From: JBEKZQ01 sp049509675 | GTDB taxonomy: Bacteria; Planctomycetota; Planctomycetia; Pirellulales; Thermoguttaceae | Assembly: GCA_049509675.1 (NCBI GenBank) | Contig: JBEKZQ010000019.1 | Coordinates: 1-24,429, forward strand | DNA length: 24,429 bases | Direction of reading: 5' to 3' | Part shown: piece by piece, positions 7,642-14,639 of the stretch | Numbering within the stretch: the stretch's first letter is position 1 | Layout: each line of letters starts with the position of its first letter | Program-made: the position numbers and the translations under genes | The notes under the pieces: model-generated | The model's input: only the letters and a program-made list of their open reading frames with translations | Databases searched by the model: none | What the model was told of the DNA's origin: nothing

Positions 7642-9049
7642 CGGTGCCGCCTGCATTGGGATCCGGCAACTTGTCTGACAGCGTCTCAGTTTTCCCGCTG
7701 GACGTTTCGTGCGGATCTGCCGAGGCGGGCGTCGCGGGAAGCAGGAGCCCGTCGAGCGCCTCCTTCGCCAGGCGGACCGTCTCGTTGACGTTGAACGTGC
7801 CATGGACGATCCGGGCGCCGTTGAGGACGAACACGCCGGGCAGCGACGTCCGCACGGGCGGCAGGTGTTGGGAGTAGTTGATCGTCGGCACGGCCATCAG
7901 GGCGCGCACCCGCGATACGCGAAACGCCTGGACCTGGCGGCGCGAGAAGGCCGGGTACATCCGCTCCAGCGCCGCCAGGAACTGCTCCTGGATCGCGGCG
8001 TCCGATTGCTCGAACAGCGGGTCGTCCGGCGACACGTACTTGGGCAGATACAGCAGCGTGCGGCCTCCGAACGTGCGGCGATCGACCAGGGCCGTGGTTT
8101 CGATCACGCCGGTGAACGGCACCCAGTCGTCGGTGATGTTGGTGACGTAATAGCCGGCCAGCGGCTGTTCGCACAACAACGAGGCACAGACGATTCCCTG
8201 GTACTGGACGGCGGCGTGCAGTTGCTTCTCGGCGGGCGCCAGGTCGGGGCACATCCGCAGCACCAGCGGGGCCGCGACGGTGAGCACCACGCGATCGAAA
8301 GGCTCGCGCCGGCCCTCCGGAGTGTAGACAAACGCCGTGCCGCCCGGCGCGGATTGCACGCGCTGGACCGCCTGGCCCAGCCGCAGTTCGACGCCCTCGG
8401 CGACGAGTTTGGCGGTGAAGCGATCCGAGATCCGCGCGTAACCGCCCGGCACGTAGCCGAAGACTTCCTTCTTCAAACCGCTGCGGCGGGCGGCGTACAG
8501 CCGGGCGATCGTGGCCCAAATGAAGGCCGCCGAGGTCTTGCGATAGTTCTCGCCCAGCTTGGCCCGCAACAGCGGAAGCCAAAGTTTCTCCACGGTGCGC
8601 CGGCCGGAGCAGCGCTGGAGCCACTGCAGGACGGGGATCGCCTCGAGCCGCCGCCAGTTGGTGATTTTCGAGCCGTACCAGATGGTCCAGGCAAGCCGCA
8701 GGCGGTCCAGCATGCCCAGCGGAGGAAATCGCAAGAACTCCATCGCATTGGACACGCTGTAGAGATTTCCGTCGGCATAGAACCCGGTCTTGGTCTGGAC
8801 CCAGTCGATCTCGCGCTCGAGGTCCAACTCGGCCAGCAGGCCGCGGAGGTGCGCGTCGGAGGCCAGGATGACGTGGTAGTGGCGGTCCCAGGCGACGTCG
8901 CCGAGTTGCCAGGCGTCGGCCAAGCCGCCCAGGTGCCCTGCGGCCTCGAAGAGCGTTACGCGGCGTCCGCGGCGGGCCAGTCCGTGCGCCAGCGCCATGC
9001 CCAGCATTCCTCCGCCGATGATCGCCCAACGCTCGGGTCGATTGGCCAT
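7565..9049 (-). CDS. FAD/NAD(P)-dependent oxidoreductase, amine-oxidase/protoporphyrinogen-oxidase-like
   Basis: This 494-residue protein starts with a dinucleotide-binding fold, WAIIGGGMLGMALA (G12, G14, G17), followed by the acidic strand end VTLFEA and GGLADAW, the FAD-binding signature of the flavin-containing amine oxidase superfamily (phytoene desaturase, PPO and UDP-galactopyranose mutase relatives). Near the C-terminus GVFVLNGARIVHGTFNVNE is the FAD-closing motif. Substrate is unknown; in polysaccharide clusters such proteins may modify a sugar or lipid intermediate. The core ends near residue 440. The last ~50 residues are low-complexity, and the final ~25 codons (7565-7641) are encoded by the hairpins of the adjacent repeat element, so the natural stop was probably lost. 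The start ATG 9049 overlaps the upstream stop by 1 bp (TGATG), implying translational coupling. Confidence 0.8.
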   Translation of the reverse strand: MANRPERWAIIGGGMLGMALAHGLARRGRRVTLFEAAGHLGGLADAWQLGDVAWDRHYHVILASDAHLRGLLAELDLEREIDWVQTKTGFYADGNLYSVSNAMEFLRFPPLGMLDRLRLAWTIWYGSKITNWRRLEAIPVLQWLQRCSGRRTVEKLWLPLLRAKLGENYRKTSAAFIWATIARLYAARRSGLKKEVFGYVPGGYARISDRFTAKLVAEGVELRLGQAVQRVQSAPGGTAFVYTPEGRREPFDRVVLTVAAPLVLRMCPDLAPAEKQLHAAVQYQGIVCASLLCEQPLAGYYVTNITDDWVPFTGVIETTALVDRRTFGGRTLLYLPKYVSPDDPLFEQSDAAIQEQFLAALERMYPAFSRRQVQAFRVSRVRALMAVPTINYSQHLPPVRTSLPGVFVLNGARIVHGTFNVNETVRLAKEALDGLLLPATPASADPHETSSGKTETLSDKLPDPNAGGTGHHAQHGRVPDTIPAAYCFAATNSL

Positions 9050-9687
9050 CAGATGCTCTTTCCCTGGGGCGGGCGCAATTCCTCCACCGTGCGATCGCAC
9101 ACGGCGTAGCTCAGCCCACAGGCCGCACAAACGATTGTCCCGAGATCGGTGGGCCCCTGCTCAGCGAACCGCGCCAGCACGTGGCCGCAACGGCAGACGC
9201 AACCCACGGACCGCGCCGGCTGGCCGATCGCCAGGTGGAAGTCGGGAATCGACCTGGTCACCAACGCGCCCATGCCCACCATGGCAAAGCGACCGATGAC
9301 CAGATCGCAGCCGATGGTCGAGTGCGCGCCGATGGTCGCTCCCTCGCGGACCAGCGTGGGAAGCGTCTCCTCGTCAGGTTCCGAGGGGCGGAGGCGGCGA
9401 AGGTCGACCGTGGCCGCCCGCGGAAAGCGGTCGTTGGTGAACACGGTGCCGGCGCTGATCATCACGCCGTCTTCCACGGTGACGGCGTTGCAGATGTAGA
9501 CGAAGGCGTTGATCTTGACGCGATTGCCGATGCGCACGTCGTAGGCGATGTAGGTCTTTTCGCCCACGATGCAGTCCTGCCCGATGCGCGCGCCGTGCCG
9601 GATGTGGACGCAGTCCCACACGGACGTTCCCGGGCCCAAGGTCACGTCTTCTTCGATGATGGCGGTGGGATGGATGCGGGTGGTCAT
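9049..9687 (-). CDS. Hexapeptide-repeat N-acetyltransferase (WlbB/WbpD-like) with C-terminal zinc ribbon
   Basis: This 212-residue protein has residues 5-160 full of the [LIV]-G-x-x-x-x hexapeptide pattern, forming a left-handed beta-helix. The FTNDRFPRA loop (83-91) matches the catalytic insertion of WlbB/WbpD enzymes, which acetylate the 3-amino group of UDP-2-acetamido-3-amino-2,3-dideoxy-glucuronate using acetyl-CoA. After the IGQPAR end motif comes a small zinc-ribbon-like tail, C165-x-C167 then C187-x2-C190, with extra cysteines at 163 and 197; most textbook WlbB proteins stop before this. It follows the Gfo/Idh gene with a 4-bp overlap and precedes the FAD oxidoreductase with a 1-bp overlap. 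Together with the aminotransferase it makes a diacetamido-sugar cassette. The exact sugar is inferred. Confidence 0.82.
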   Translation of the reverse strand: MTTRIHPTAIIEEDVTLGPGTSVWDCVHIRHGARIGQDCIVGEKTYIAYDVRIGNRVKINAFVYICNAVTVEDGVMISAGTVFTNDRFPRAATVDLRRLRPSEPDEETLPTLVREGATIGAHSTIGCDLVIGRFAMVGMGALVTRSIPDFHLAIGQPARSVGCVCRCGHVLARFAEQGPTDLGTIVCAACGLSYAVCDRTVEELRPPQGKSI

Positions 9688-10745
9688 ACGTGCAGCGGCG
9701 GCGCCGGCCCTCCGTTGCGGCCGGCTGCGACCGGCGGCAGCGTCTGCCGGAAGCGCGTGCTGACCGGCCGCCAGCGGGTGCCGCGCATGGCCTCGTAGGC
9801 CGCCTCCACGGCTTCCACCGAGGCGATGGCGTCGTGGGGCGTGATCCGCAGCGGCTGCCGGCCCTGGATCGCGCCCAGGAAGTTCAACAATTGGTTGCGG
9901 AAAGCGGCCACCTTGTCATAGCCCTTGCCGAACACCGTCCACTGCGGATCGCCGACGCGACGGTACTTCGATTCCTTCCAGCCCACGTGCAAGGTGCCCT
10001 GCGCGCCGTAAATGCTGATGTAGTAAGGCTGGTCCTTGCTGATGCTCCAGGAAAGGTCGATCGTGCCGACGACGCCCTCCGCGGTCCGCACGAACAGGCA
10101 TACCGTGTCCTCGACGGGCAGGTTCTGATGGCGGCGGGCCTCGACAACCTGCAGATCGGAGAGCGGACCGAGGAAATAGCGCAGGATGTCCAGCGAGTGC
10201 GTGCCGTTGTCGATGAGCACGCCGCCGCCGCTGATCGCCGGGTCGGAGTTCCAGCGCTTCGACATGTCGACGCGCCCGGTGAACTGGTTCTCGAAGAGCA
10301 TGACTTGCCCGAGCACGCCCGAATCGATCATCGCCTTGGCGGCAATCACGTCGTCGACGAAGCGGAACTTCGAGGCCATGGTGAACCGCACGTCCGCTCC
10401 CTCGGCCGCATCGACCATCTCCCGGGCGCTGCCGGAATCGATGGCCAAGGGCTTCTCGCACAACACGTGAACGCCGCGGTGCAGCAACCAGGTGCAGATC
10501 TCCAAGTGCGTCGAGGGCGGCGTACAGACCACCGCGGCCTTGAAGTCCGACGCCGCCAACATCTCCTGGTACGAGCGGAACGCCGCGCAGCCCAGGCCGG
10601 CCGCCAGGGTCTGGGCACATTCCAGCCGGGTATCGGCCACGCCGACCACGCGGATCCCTTCGCATTGGGCAAATGCGCAGGCATACGTCTGGGCGATGGC
10701 GCCGGCGCCAATCAGCGCGAACTCCGTAGGCACGGATGTAGTCAT
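9684..10745 (-). CDS. Gfo/Idh/MocA-family dehydrogenase (WlbA/WbpB-like)
   Basis: This 353-residue protein has an N-terminal Rossmann motif GAGAIA (13-18), the family dyad CEKP (E97-K98-P99) for catalysis and nicotinamide binding, and GGGVLIDNGTHSLD (173-186) with H183/D186 of the catalytic region. In WlbA/WbpB enzymes this fold oxidises C3 of a UDP-N-acetyl-hexuronate to a keto group, the step before transamination. Its position between a DegT aminotransferase and a WlbB-like acetyltransferase supports that role, but other sugar dehydrogenase activities remain possible because the family is broad. The start 10745 is preceded by GGGAG about 9 nt upstream. The 3' end overlaps the next gene by 4 bp. 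No UDP-GlcNAc 6-dehydrogenase is in the window, so the uronate precursor must come from elsewhere. Confidence 0.84.
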   Translation of the reverse strand: MTTSVPTEFALIGAGAIAQTYACAFAQCEGIRVVGVADTRLECAQTLAAGLGCAAFRSYQEMLAASDFKAAVVCTPPSTHLEICTWLLHRGVHVLCEKPLAIDSGSAREMVDAAEGADVRFTMASKFRFVDDVIAAKAMIDSGVLGQVMLFENQFTGRVDMSKRWNSDPAISGGGVLIDNGTHSLDILRYFLGPLSDLQVVEARRHQNLPVEDTVCLFVRTAEGVVGTIDLSWSISKDQPYYISIYGAQGTLHVGWKESKYRRVGDPQWTVFGKGYDKVAAFRNQLLNFLGAIQGRQPLRITPHDAIASVEAVEAAYEAMRGTRWRPVSTRFRQTLPPVAAGRNGGPAPPLHV

Positions 10746-10781
10746 CGTTCATTTCTCCCGGGTGCGTGAAAGTGGATTGTG

Positions 10782-12026
10782 TCAGCGGCCGGACTTCGGG
10801 CCCAAAGCGCCCTGTGCCGCGGCCTCCTGAATGGCTTGGGCCACATACGCCACATGTTCTTCCGTATATCGTTCGTTCCAGGGCAAGACGACAATCTCGT
10901 CCAACGCCCGGCGCGTGCCGCAGAAACGTTCGGGGCGGTAGTCCAGGGCCTCGGGCCGGGCCAGCGTGAAGGGCCAGCGGCTCGTGCCGAAGGTGCGCTG
11001 TTCGCGGAAGATCTGGCATTGGAAGGCCGGCTTCTGGATGTAGCGCGGGGCGCAGGCAATGCCGCGCTCCTTCAAGGCGGCCCCAAAAGAGACGGCCGTC
11101 AAGGGACCGTCCTGCGCCACCCGCAGCCCGTAGCGCCAATAGACGTGCTCGGCGCCCGCGTCGACCTGCGGCGGCAGGACGCCGGGCGCGTCGGCGATGC
11201 GCTCGGTCAGCGCGTTGGCCAGGCCGATCCGCCGCCGCACGATGTCCGGTAATTTGGCCAACTGCGCCAGGGCCACGGCCCCTTGGAGTTCGCTCATGCG
11301 GTAATTCAAGGCCAGGAAGTAATGATCGGGCTTGGGATCGCCGTACCCCCAGGCCTTGTTGATGAACAGGTACATGCGGCGGGCCAGTTCCGGCGAGTTG
11401 GTCGTCACCAGTCCGCCTTCGCCGGTGGTAATATGCTTGCCTTGCTGCAGGCTGAAGCAAGCGATGTCGCCGAACGTGCCCACGTAAGAGTCGTTGCGAC
11501 GCGCCAGGAACGCCTGGGCGCAGTCCTCAATCACCGGGATGCCCCGCGAGCGGGCCAGGGTCATGATCGCCGGCATGTCGCACGGGCTGCCGAAGAGGTG
11601 CGTGACGATGATGGCCCGCGTGCGACGGCTGAGAACCGCGCGGATCGTGTCCGCCGTGACGTTGCACGTGGCCGGATCGACGTCGGCGAAGACCGGGATC
11701 GCCCCCTGGTACAAGATGGGCGTAATGGCGCCCATGTCGGTGATCGGGCTGGTGACGACCTCGTCGCCGGGCTCCGGGTCGATCGCGGCCACGGCCGTGT
11801 GGACCGCCGCCGTGCCGGAACTGGCGGCCGTGGCGTACTTCACGCCCAGCAACGCGGCAAATTGCCGTTCGAACTTGCGGGTGAACTCGCCTTTGGTGCA
11901 AGTCAGCGTGCCGCTGCGCAGGGCCTGCGTGACCATTTCGATCTCTTCGTCACCCAGCGTGCGGCCGCTGGCATCCTGATCGGACGGGAGCGCGAGGATT
12001 GTCGGTTCAGTGGCTGTCGGATTCAT
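10782..12026 (-). CDS. DegT/DnrJ/EryC1/StrS-family PLP aminotransferase (WlbC/WbpE-like)
   Basis: This 414-residue fold-type I aminotransferase has SSGTAAVH (phosphate-binding cup) near residue 70, IEDCAQAF with the pyridine-N aspartate near 168, and FSLQQGKHITTGEGG, where K197 should form the Schiff base with PLP. The family puts an amino group, usually from glutamate, on a keto-sugar nucleotide. Flanked by the dehydrogenase and the N-acetyltransferase it fits the WbpE/WlbC step at C3. The C-terminal end RYTEEHVAYVAQAIQ is normal for the family. The frame continues upstream, but ATG 12026 is chosen because an AAGGAG lies 5 nt before it and it overlaps the GT2 stop by 4 bp. The gene ends 37 bp before the dehydrogenase. 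Confidence 0.88.
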   Translation of the reverse strand: MNPTATEPTILALPSDQDASGRTLGDEEIEMVTQALRSGTLTCTKGEFTRKFERQFAALLGVKYATAASSGTAAVHTAVAAIDPEPGDEVVTSPITDMGAITPILYQGAIPVFADVDPATCNVTADTIRAVLSRRTRAIIVTHLFGSPCDMPAIMTLARSRGIPVIEDCAQAFLARRNDSYVGTFGDIACFSLQQGKHITTGEGGLVTTNSPELARRMYLFINKAWGYGDPKPDHYFLALNYRMSELQGAVALAQLAKLPDIVRRRIGLANALTERIADAPGVLPPQVDAGAEHVYWRYGLRVAQDGPLTAVSFGAALKERGIACAPRYIQKPAFQCQIFREQRTFGTSRWPFTLARPEALDYRPERFCGTRRALDEIVVLPWNERYTEEHVAYVAQAIQEAAAQGALGPKSGR

Positions 12027-12937
12027 GTTAGCTCCTTGTGTGTTAGAGGACGGGGTAAATCGCCGGCGGACGCCGGGATGCCCACGGGCAGGGCGCGCGA
12101 GACGTCCCGCCGCCGTGCCGCAGCCAAGGGCTGCCGCGGGGCGCGGGCCGCGCGAAAGCGATCGCGAACCCGCGCCCGAAGGATCTCGGCGAGCAGCCCC
12201 AGGTGGCGGGCGATCACGGGCAGGAGCCGCAGTTTGGACGATCCGCTCCGCCGTGCCTCGAGCACGGCCGGCTCCTCGCACATCCGCGACCCGTTGCGGT
12301 CGAGCCGCCACAGCAGTTCCGGGATGCCGGCGAATCCGCCCCGCCTTAACTGCAACGCACACACCGCGCTGGGCCGGTAGACGCGCACGCAGCAGGTATA
12401 ACAGGACAGTTTGTTGTGCAACAGCCGGCGGTAGAGCGCCGAGGCGGCCCGAGAAATGCCCACCCGCCAGGCCGGTATGTTGCACACGCCCCCGTGCGGA
12501 TGATACGGGCTGGCCGTGACCAGGTCGACGCCCTCGCACAATCGCGGGATCATCCGCAGCAACAGCCGTGGCTGGTAGGTGCAATCGGCGTCGATGGAAC
12601 AGAGCACGTCGGCCGATGCGCGGCGCAGGCCGGTCATGATGGCGGCGGCGATGCCGCGGTTGCGCGGATGCGACAGCAACAGGTAGTTCGGCCTTCCGCC
12701 GAACAGCGCCAGTGCCCGCTGCCGCGTGCCGTCGCTGCTGCCGTCGTCGACCAGGATGAATTCGATCGCGTAGCCTGGCGGCGCGGTCCGCGCCAGGCCC
12801 TCCAGCATTTCGGCCAAGCGGGGGAGGCTGTCCTCCTCGTTGTAAAGCGGCACCACCACGGCGACGCGCGTGTCGCCGGCGCCGCGCGACGGGGCTTGCC
12901 GTGCGGGCGCGTCAAACGGTGTCTTGAGTGTGTCCAT
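12023..12937 (-). CDS. Family 2 glycosyltransferase (dolichol-phosphate-mannose-synthase-like GT-A fold)
   Basis: This 304-residue protein has motifs VVVPLYNEE (27-35), VDDGSSDGT (63-71), NRGIAAAIMTG and the metal-binding DAD (116-118), all standard for GT2 enzymes that use nucleotide-activated sugars and a divalent cation. No clear C-terminal membrane pair is present, so it is cytoplasmic or peripheral. A cysteine-rich stretch (CYTCCVRVY) occurs around residue 180. The C-terminal 60 residues are Arg/Ala-rich and of low complexity. It starts immediately after the sugar-phosphate transferase stop (TGAATG) and overlaps the aminotransferase by 4 bp. It probably adds a sugar to the lipid-linked repeat unit or makes a polyprenyl-phosphate sugar; the sugar is unknown. 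Confidence 0.85.
   Translation of the reverse strand: MDTLKTPFDAPARQAPSRGAGDTRVAVVVPLYNEEDSLPRLAEMLEGLARTAPPGYAIEFILVDDGSSDGTRQRALALFGGRPNYLLLSHPRNRGIAAAIMTGLRRASADVLCSIDADCTYQPRLLLRMIPRLCEGVDLVTASPYHPHGGVCNIPAWRVGISRAASALYRRLLHNKLSCYTCCVRVYRPSAVCALQLRRGGFAGIPELLWRLDRNGSRMCEEPAVLEARRSGSSKLRLLPVIARHLGLLAEILRARVRDRFRAARAPRQPLAAARRRDVSRALPVGIPASAGDLPRPLTHKELT
12032..12037 (-). promoter_or_regulatory. Shine-Dalgarno AAGGAG for the aminotransferase
   Basis: AAGGAG is 5 nt ahead of ATG 12026 and lies within the last codons of the GT2 gene. It fixes the start despite a much longer open frame. Confidence 0.75.
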
Positions 12938-14473
12938 TCAATAGGCCCCCTCGCGCAACAAGACCACGCGGACGGTCTTCAGCAGGATCCACAGATCGAG
13001 CCACAGCGACCAGTTCTCGACGTAATAGGCATCGAACGCCACCCGCTGCGGATAGGTCGTGTCGTTGCGTCCCGAAACCTGCCACAGGCCGGTGATGCCC
13101 GGTCGCACGCGGGCATAGCGGGGGAAGTCGTTCCCATAGCGGGAGATCTCATCGCGCACGATAGGCCGCGGGCCGACGAGACTCATGTCGCCCTTGAGCA
13201 CGTTGAACAGTTGCGGCAACTCGTCCAGGCTGGTCCTGCGCAGGAACCTGCCGCAGCGCGTGACGCGCGGATCGTTCTTCAGCTTGTAGGAAGCCTGCCA
13301 CTCGCGGCGCAGCCCCGGATTCTCGCGCAGGTAGCGATCCAGCACCTCGTCGGCGTTGAGCCGCATGGTGCGGAACTTCCAGGCGAAGAACTCGCGACCC
13401 CCCAGGCCGATGCGGCGCTGGGCAAACAGCAACGGCCCGGGGGAAGTCAGCTTGATCCACACCGCGATTACCATCATCAGCGGCATGTGCAGCACGAGCA
13501 ACACGGCGGCCATCGCCAGATCGGCGGCGCGCTTCAGCCAGCGGGTTCCCGGCAGAAGGAGCTCATCGATCTCGTGCGCCGCGACCGCGCTGCCCACGTG
13601 GCGGGTGTCGGTCCAGAGCTGCCCGGCGGGCGAACTGCCCAGCACCATGCGGAGGCGGTGCGGCATGGCGACCGCGTGCGGGTTGTCGCCGCGCGCGGAG
13701 GACAGGTCTTGCCCGGTCACGACCGCCCAGTACGCGCCGTGGCGGGCCGCGATGTGCGCGGCCTCTTCGGGCACTCCTACGTACCAGTCCGGATCGGTTG
13801 TCTCGTCGGCCCATTGCTGTGCGCCGTCGGCGATGATGCCGACGGGCCGCAACAGGCAGCCTGGACGCGCCTGCAGTGCGGCGAAGGCGGCCGCTCCTTC
13901 ATCGCCGCCGCCGAAGATAAGCGCCGGCTGCGTGAACAGCGCGAAACGCGCGGCGACCGCACGCGCCAGCAGCCGCGCCATGGGGACGATGCCCAGCGAC
14001 AGCAGCGCCATGATCGAAAGCGCCGGCAGGACAGCCGGCTCCGGCCGCGCCCTCGCCAGCAGGGCGGCCATGAATGCCAGGTAGGTCAACAGCGCCGAGC
14101 GGACGCACGAGCGCAACTCGACGGCCGGGTGGAAGCAGATCGCCGGATAAAGCCCCAGGATGCCGCTCACGCCGGCAAAGCATGCGGCAAAGGCGGCGAC
14201 CGTCGGCCAGGCCGCTGGGGCGCTTCCCCCGATCAGGACATGACCGAGCAACCCTGCCGCGGTCACGCCGAGAAGATCGGCCAGCAGCAAGGGCAAGGCA
14301 ACGACACACTGCTTGGCAACGTAGCGGAAGCCGAGTTGCCCGGCCGGCGAAAGGGTCTCCGGCGCAAGTAGTCCGCGATTGTCGAAATGTGCCCGTCTCT
14401 CGGCAGGCAACGACGGAACATAGCGATCCAGGGTCGTTGGTTCTTGAGCCATCGTTTGCGGTTCTTGAGCCAT
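12938..14473 (-). CDS. Polyprenyl-phosphate sugar-1-phosphate transferase (WbaP/bacterial sugar transferase family)
   Basis: This 511-residue protein has four N-terminal membrane spans (about 55-81, 90-112, 125-142, 147-175) and a soluble Rossmann-like middle domain starting ALIFGGG (185-190). A membrane-embedded hairpin follows (313-343, KRAADLA..VWIKLTSPGP). The catalytic domain has WKFRTM (365-370), SLDELPQLFNVLKGDMS (415-431), VGPRP (433-437) and RPGITGLWQVSGR (457-469). The protein ends in the usual WLDLWILLKT segment. It starts repeat-unit synthesis by moving hexose-1-phosphate from a UDP-sugar to undecaprenyl phosphate. The length and architecture match the WbaP-type (long) class. The first 14 residues are a tandem duplication (MAQEPQT, MAQEPTT), so translation may start at 14473 or 14452. 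The gene abuts GT2 with no spacer. Confidence 0.92.
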   Translation of the reverse strand: MAQEPQTMAQEPTTLDRYVPSLPAERRAHFDNRGLLAPETLSPAGQLGFRYVAKQCVVALPLLLADLLGVTAAGLLGHVLIGGSAPAAWPTVAAFAACFAGVSGILGLYPAICFHPAVELRSCVRSALLTYLAFMAALLARARPEPAVLPALSIMALLSLGIVPMARLLARAVAARFALFTQPALIFGGGDEGAAAFAALQARPGCLLRPVGIIADGAQQWADETTDPDWYVGVPEEAAHIAARHGAYWAVVTGQDLSSARGDNPHAVAMPHRLRMVLGSSPAGQLWTDTRHVGSAVAAHEIDELLLPGTRWLKRAADLAMAAVLLVLHMPLMMVIAVWIKLTSPGPLLFAQRRIGLGGREFFAWKFRTMRLNADEVLDRYLRENPGLRREWQASYKLKNDPRVTRCGRFLRRTSLDELPQLFNVLKGDMSLVGPRPIVRDEISRYGNDFPRYARVRPGITGLWQVSGRNDTTYPQRVAFDAYYVENWSLWLDLWILLKTVRVVLLREGAY

Positions 14474-14639
14474 GGACGTCGTTAACGAATGTTCGCGGCA
14501 CGCTGGCTAGCAGGCCCTCGCGGCGCCGTGAGTTTCCGCTCCTTGAGGTTAGTTTCGATTTCCAATTCAACACGCATCGGGCCTCGATCGGCGGCAAGCG
14601 AAGCAAGCCGGCCACCGCTTTCGTTCAGGCCTTCGCATG
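14474..14639. other. Intergenic gap between sugar transferase and GT87-like gene
   Basis: On the minus strand the 166 bp include an AAGGAG word followed by GCGGAAACTCACG and a 31-codon open frame (14577-14482) with no recognisable product. There is a short direct repeat of GCAAGC around GAA near 14594-14608. No clear promoter or terminator is visible. This is the only sizeable gap in the upper half of the minus-strand block. Confidence 0.35.

Noticed and set aside
7709..9109. 466-codon open frame on the plus strand
   Set aside because: Antisense to the FAD oxidoreductase, which has an intact GxGxxG and FAD-closing motif; no recognisable domain on the plus strand.
10782..12584. Long N-terminal extension of the aminotransferase frame (start 12584)
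   Set aside because: The extra 186 codons are antisense-like and overlap the GT2 coding frame; AAGGAG 5 nt before ATG 12026 marks the real start.
12416..14371. 651-codon open frame on the plus strand
   Set aside because: It lies antisense over the GT2 and sugar-phosphate transferase genes, both with clear family motifs. Its translation is Arg/Gln/His/Gly-rich with no domain; GC-rich DNA gives such mirror frames.
14482..14577. 31-codon frame (MRVELEIETN...) on the minus strand between the sugar transferase and GT87-like genes
   Set aside because: No ribosome site at proper distance, no known domain, and too short to separate from chance.
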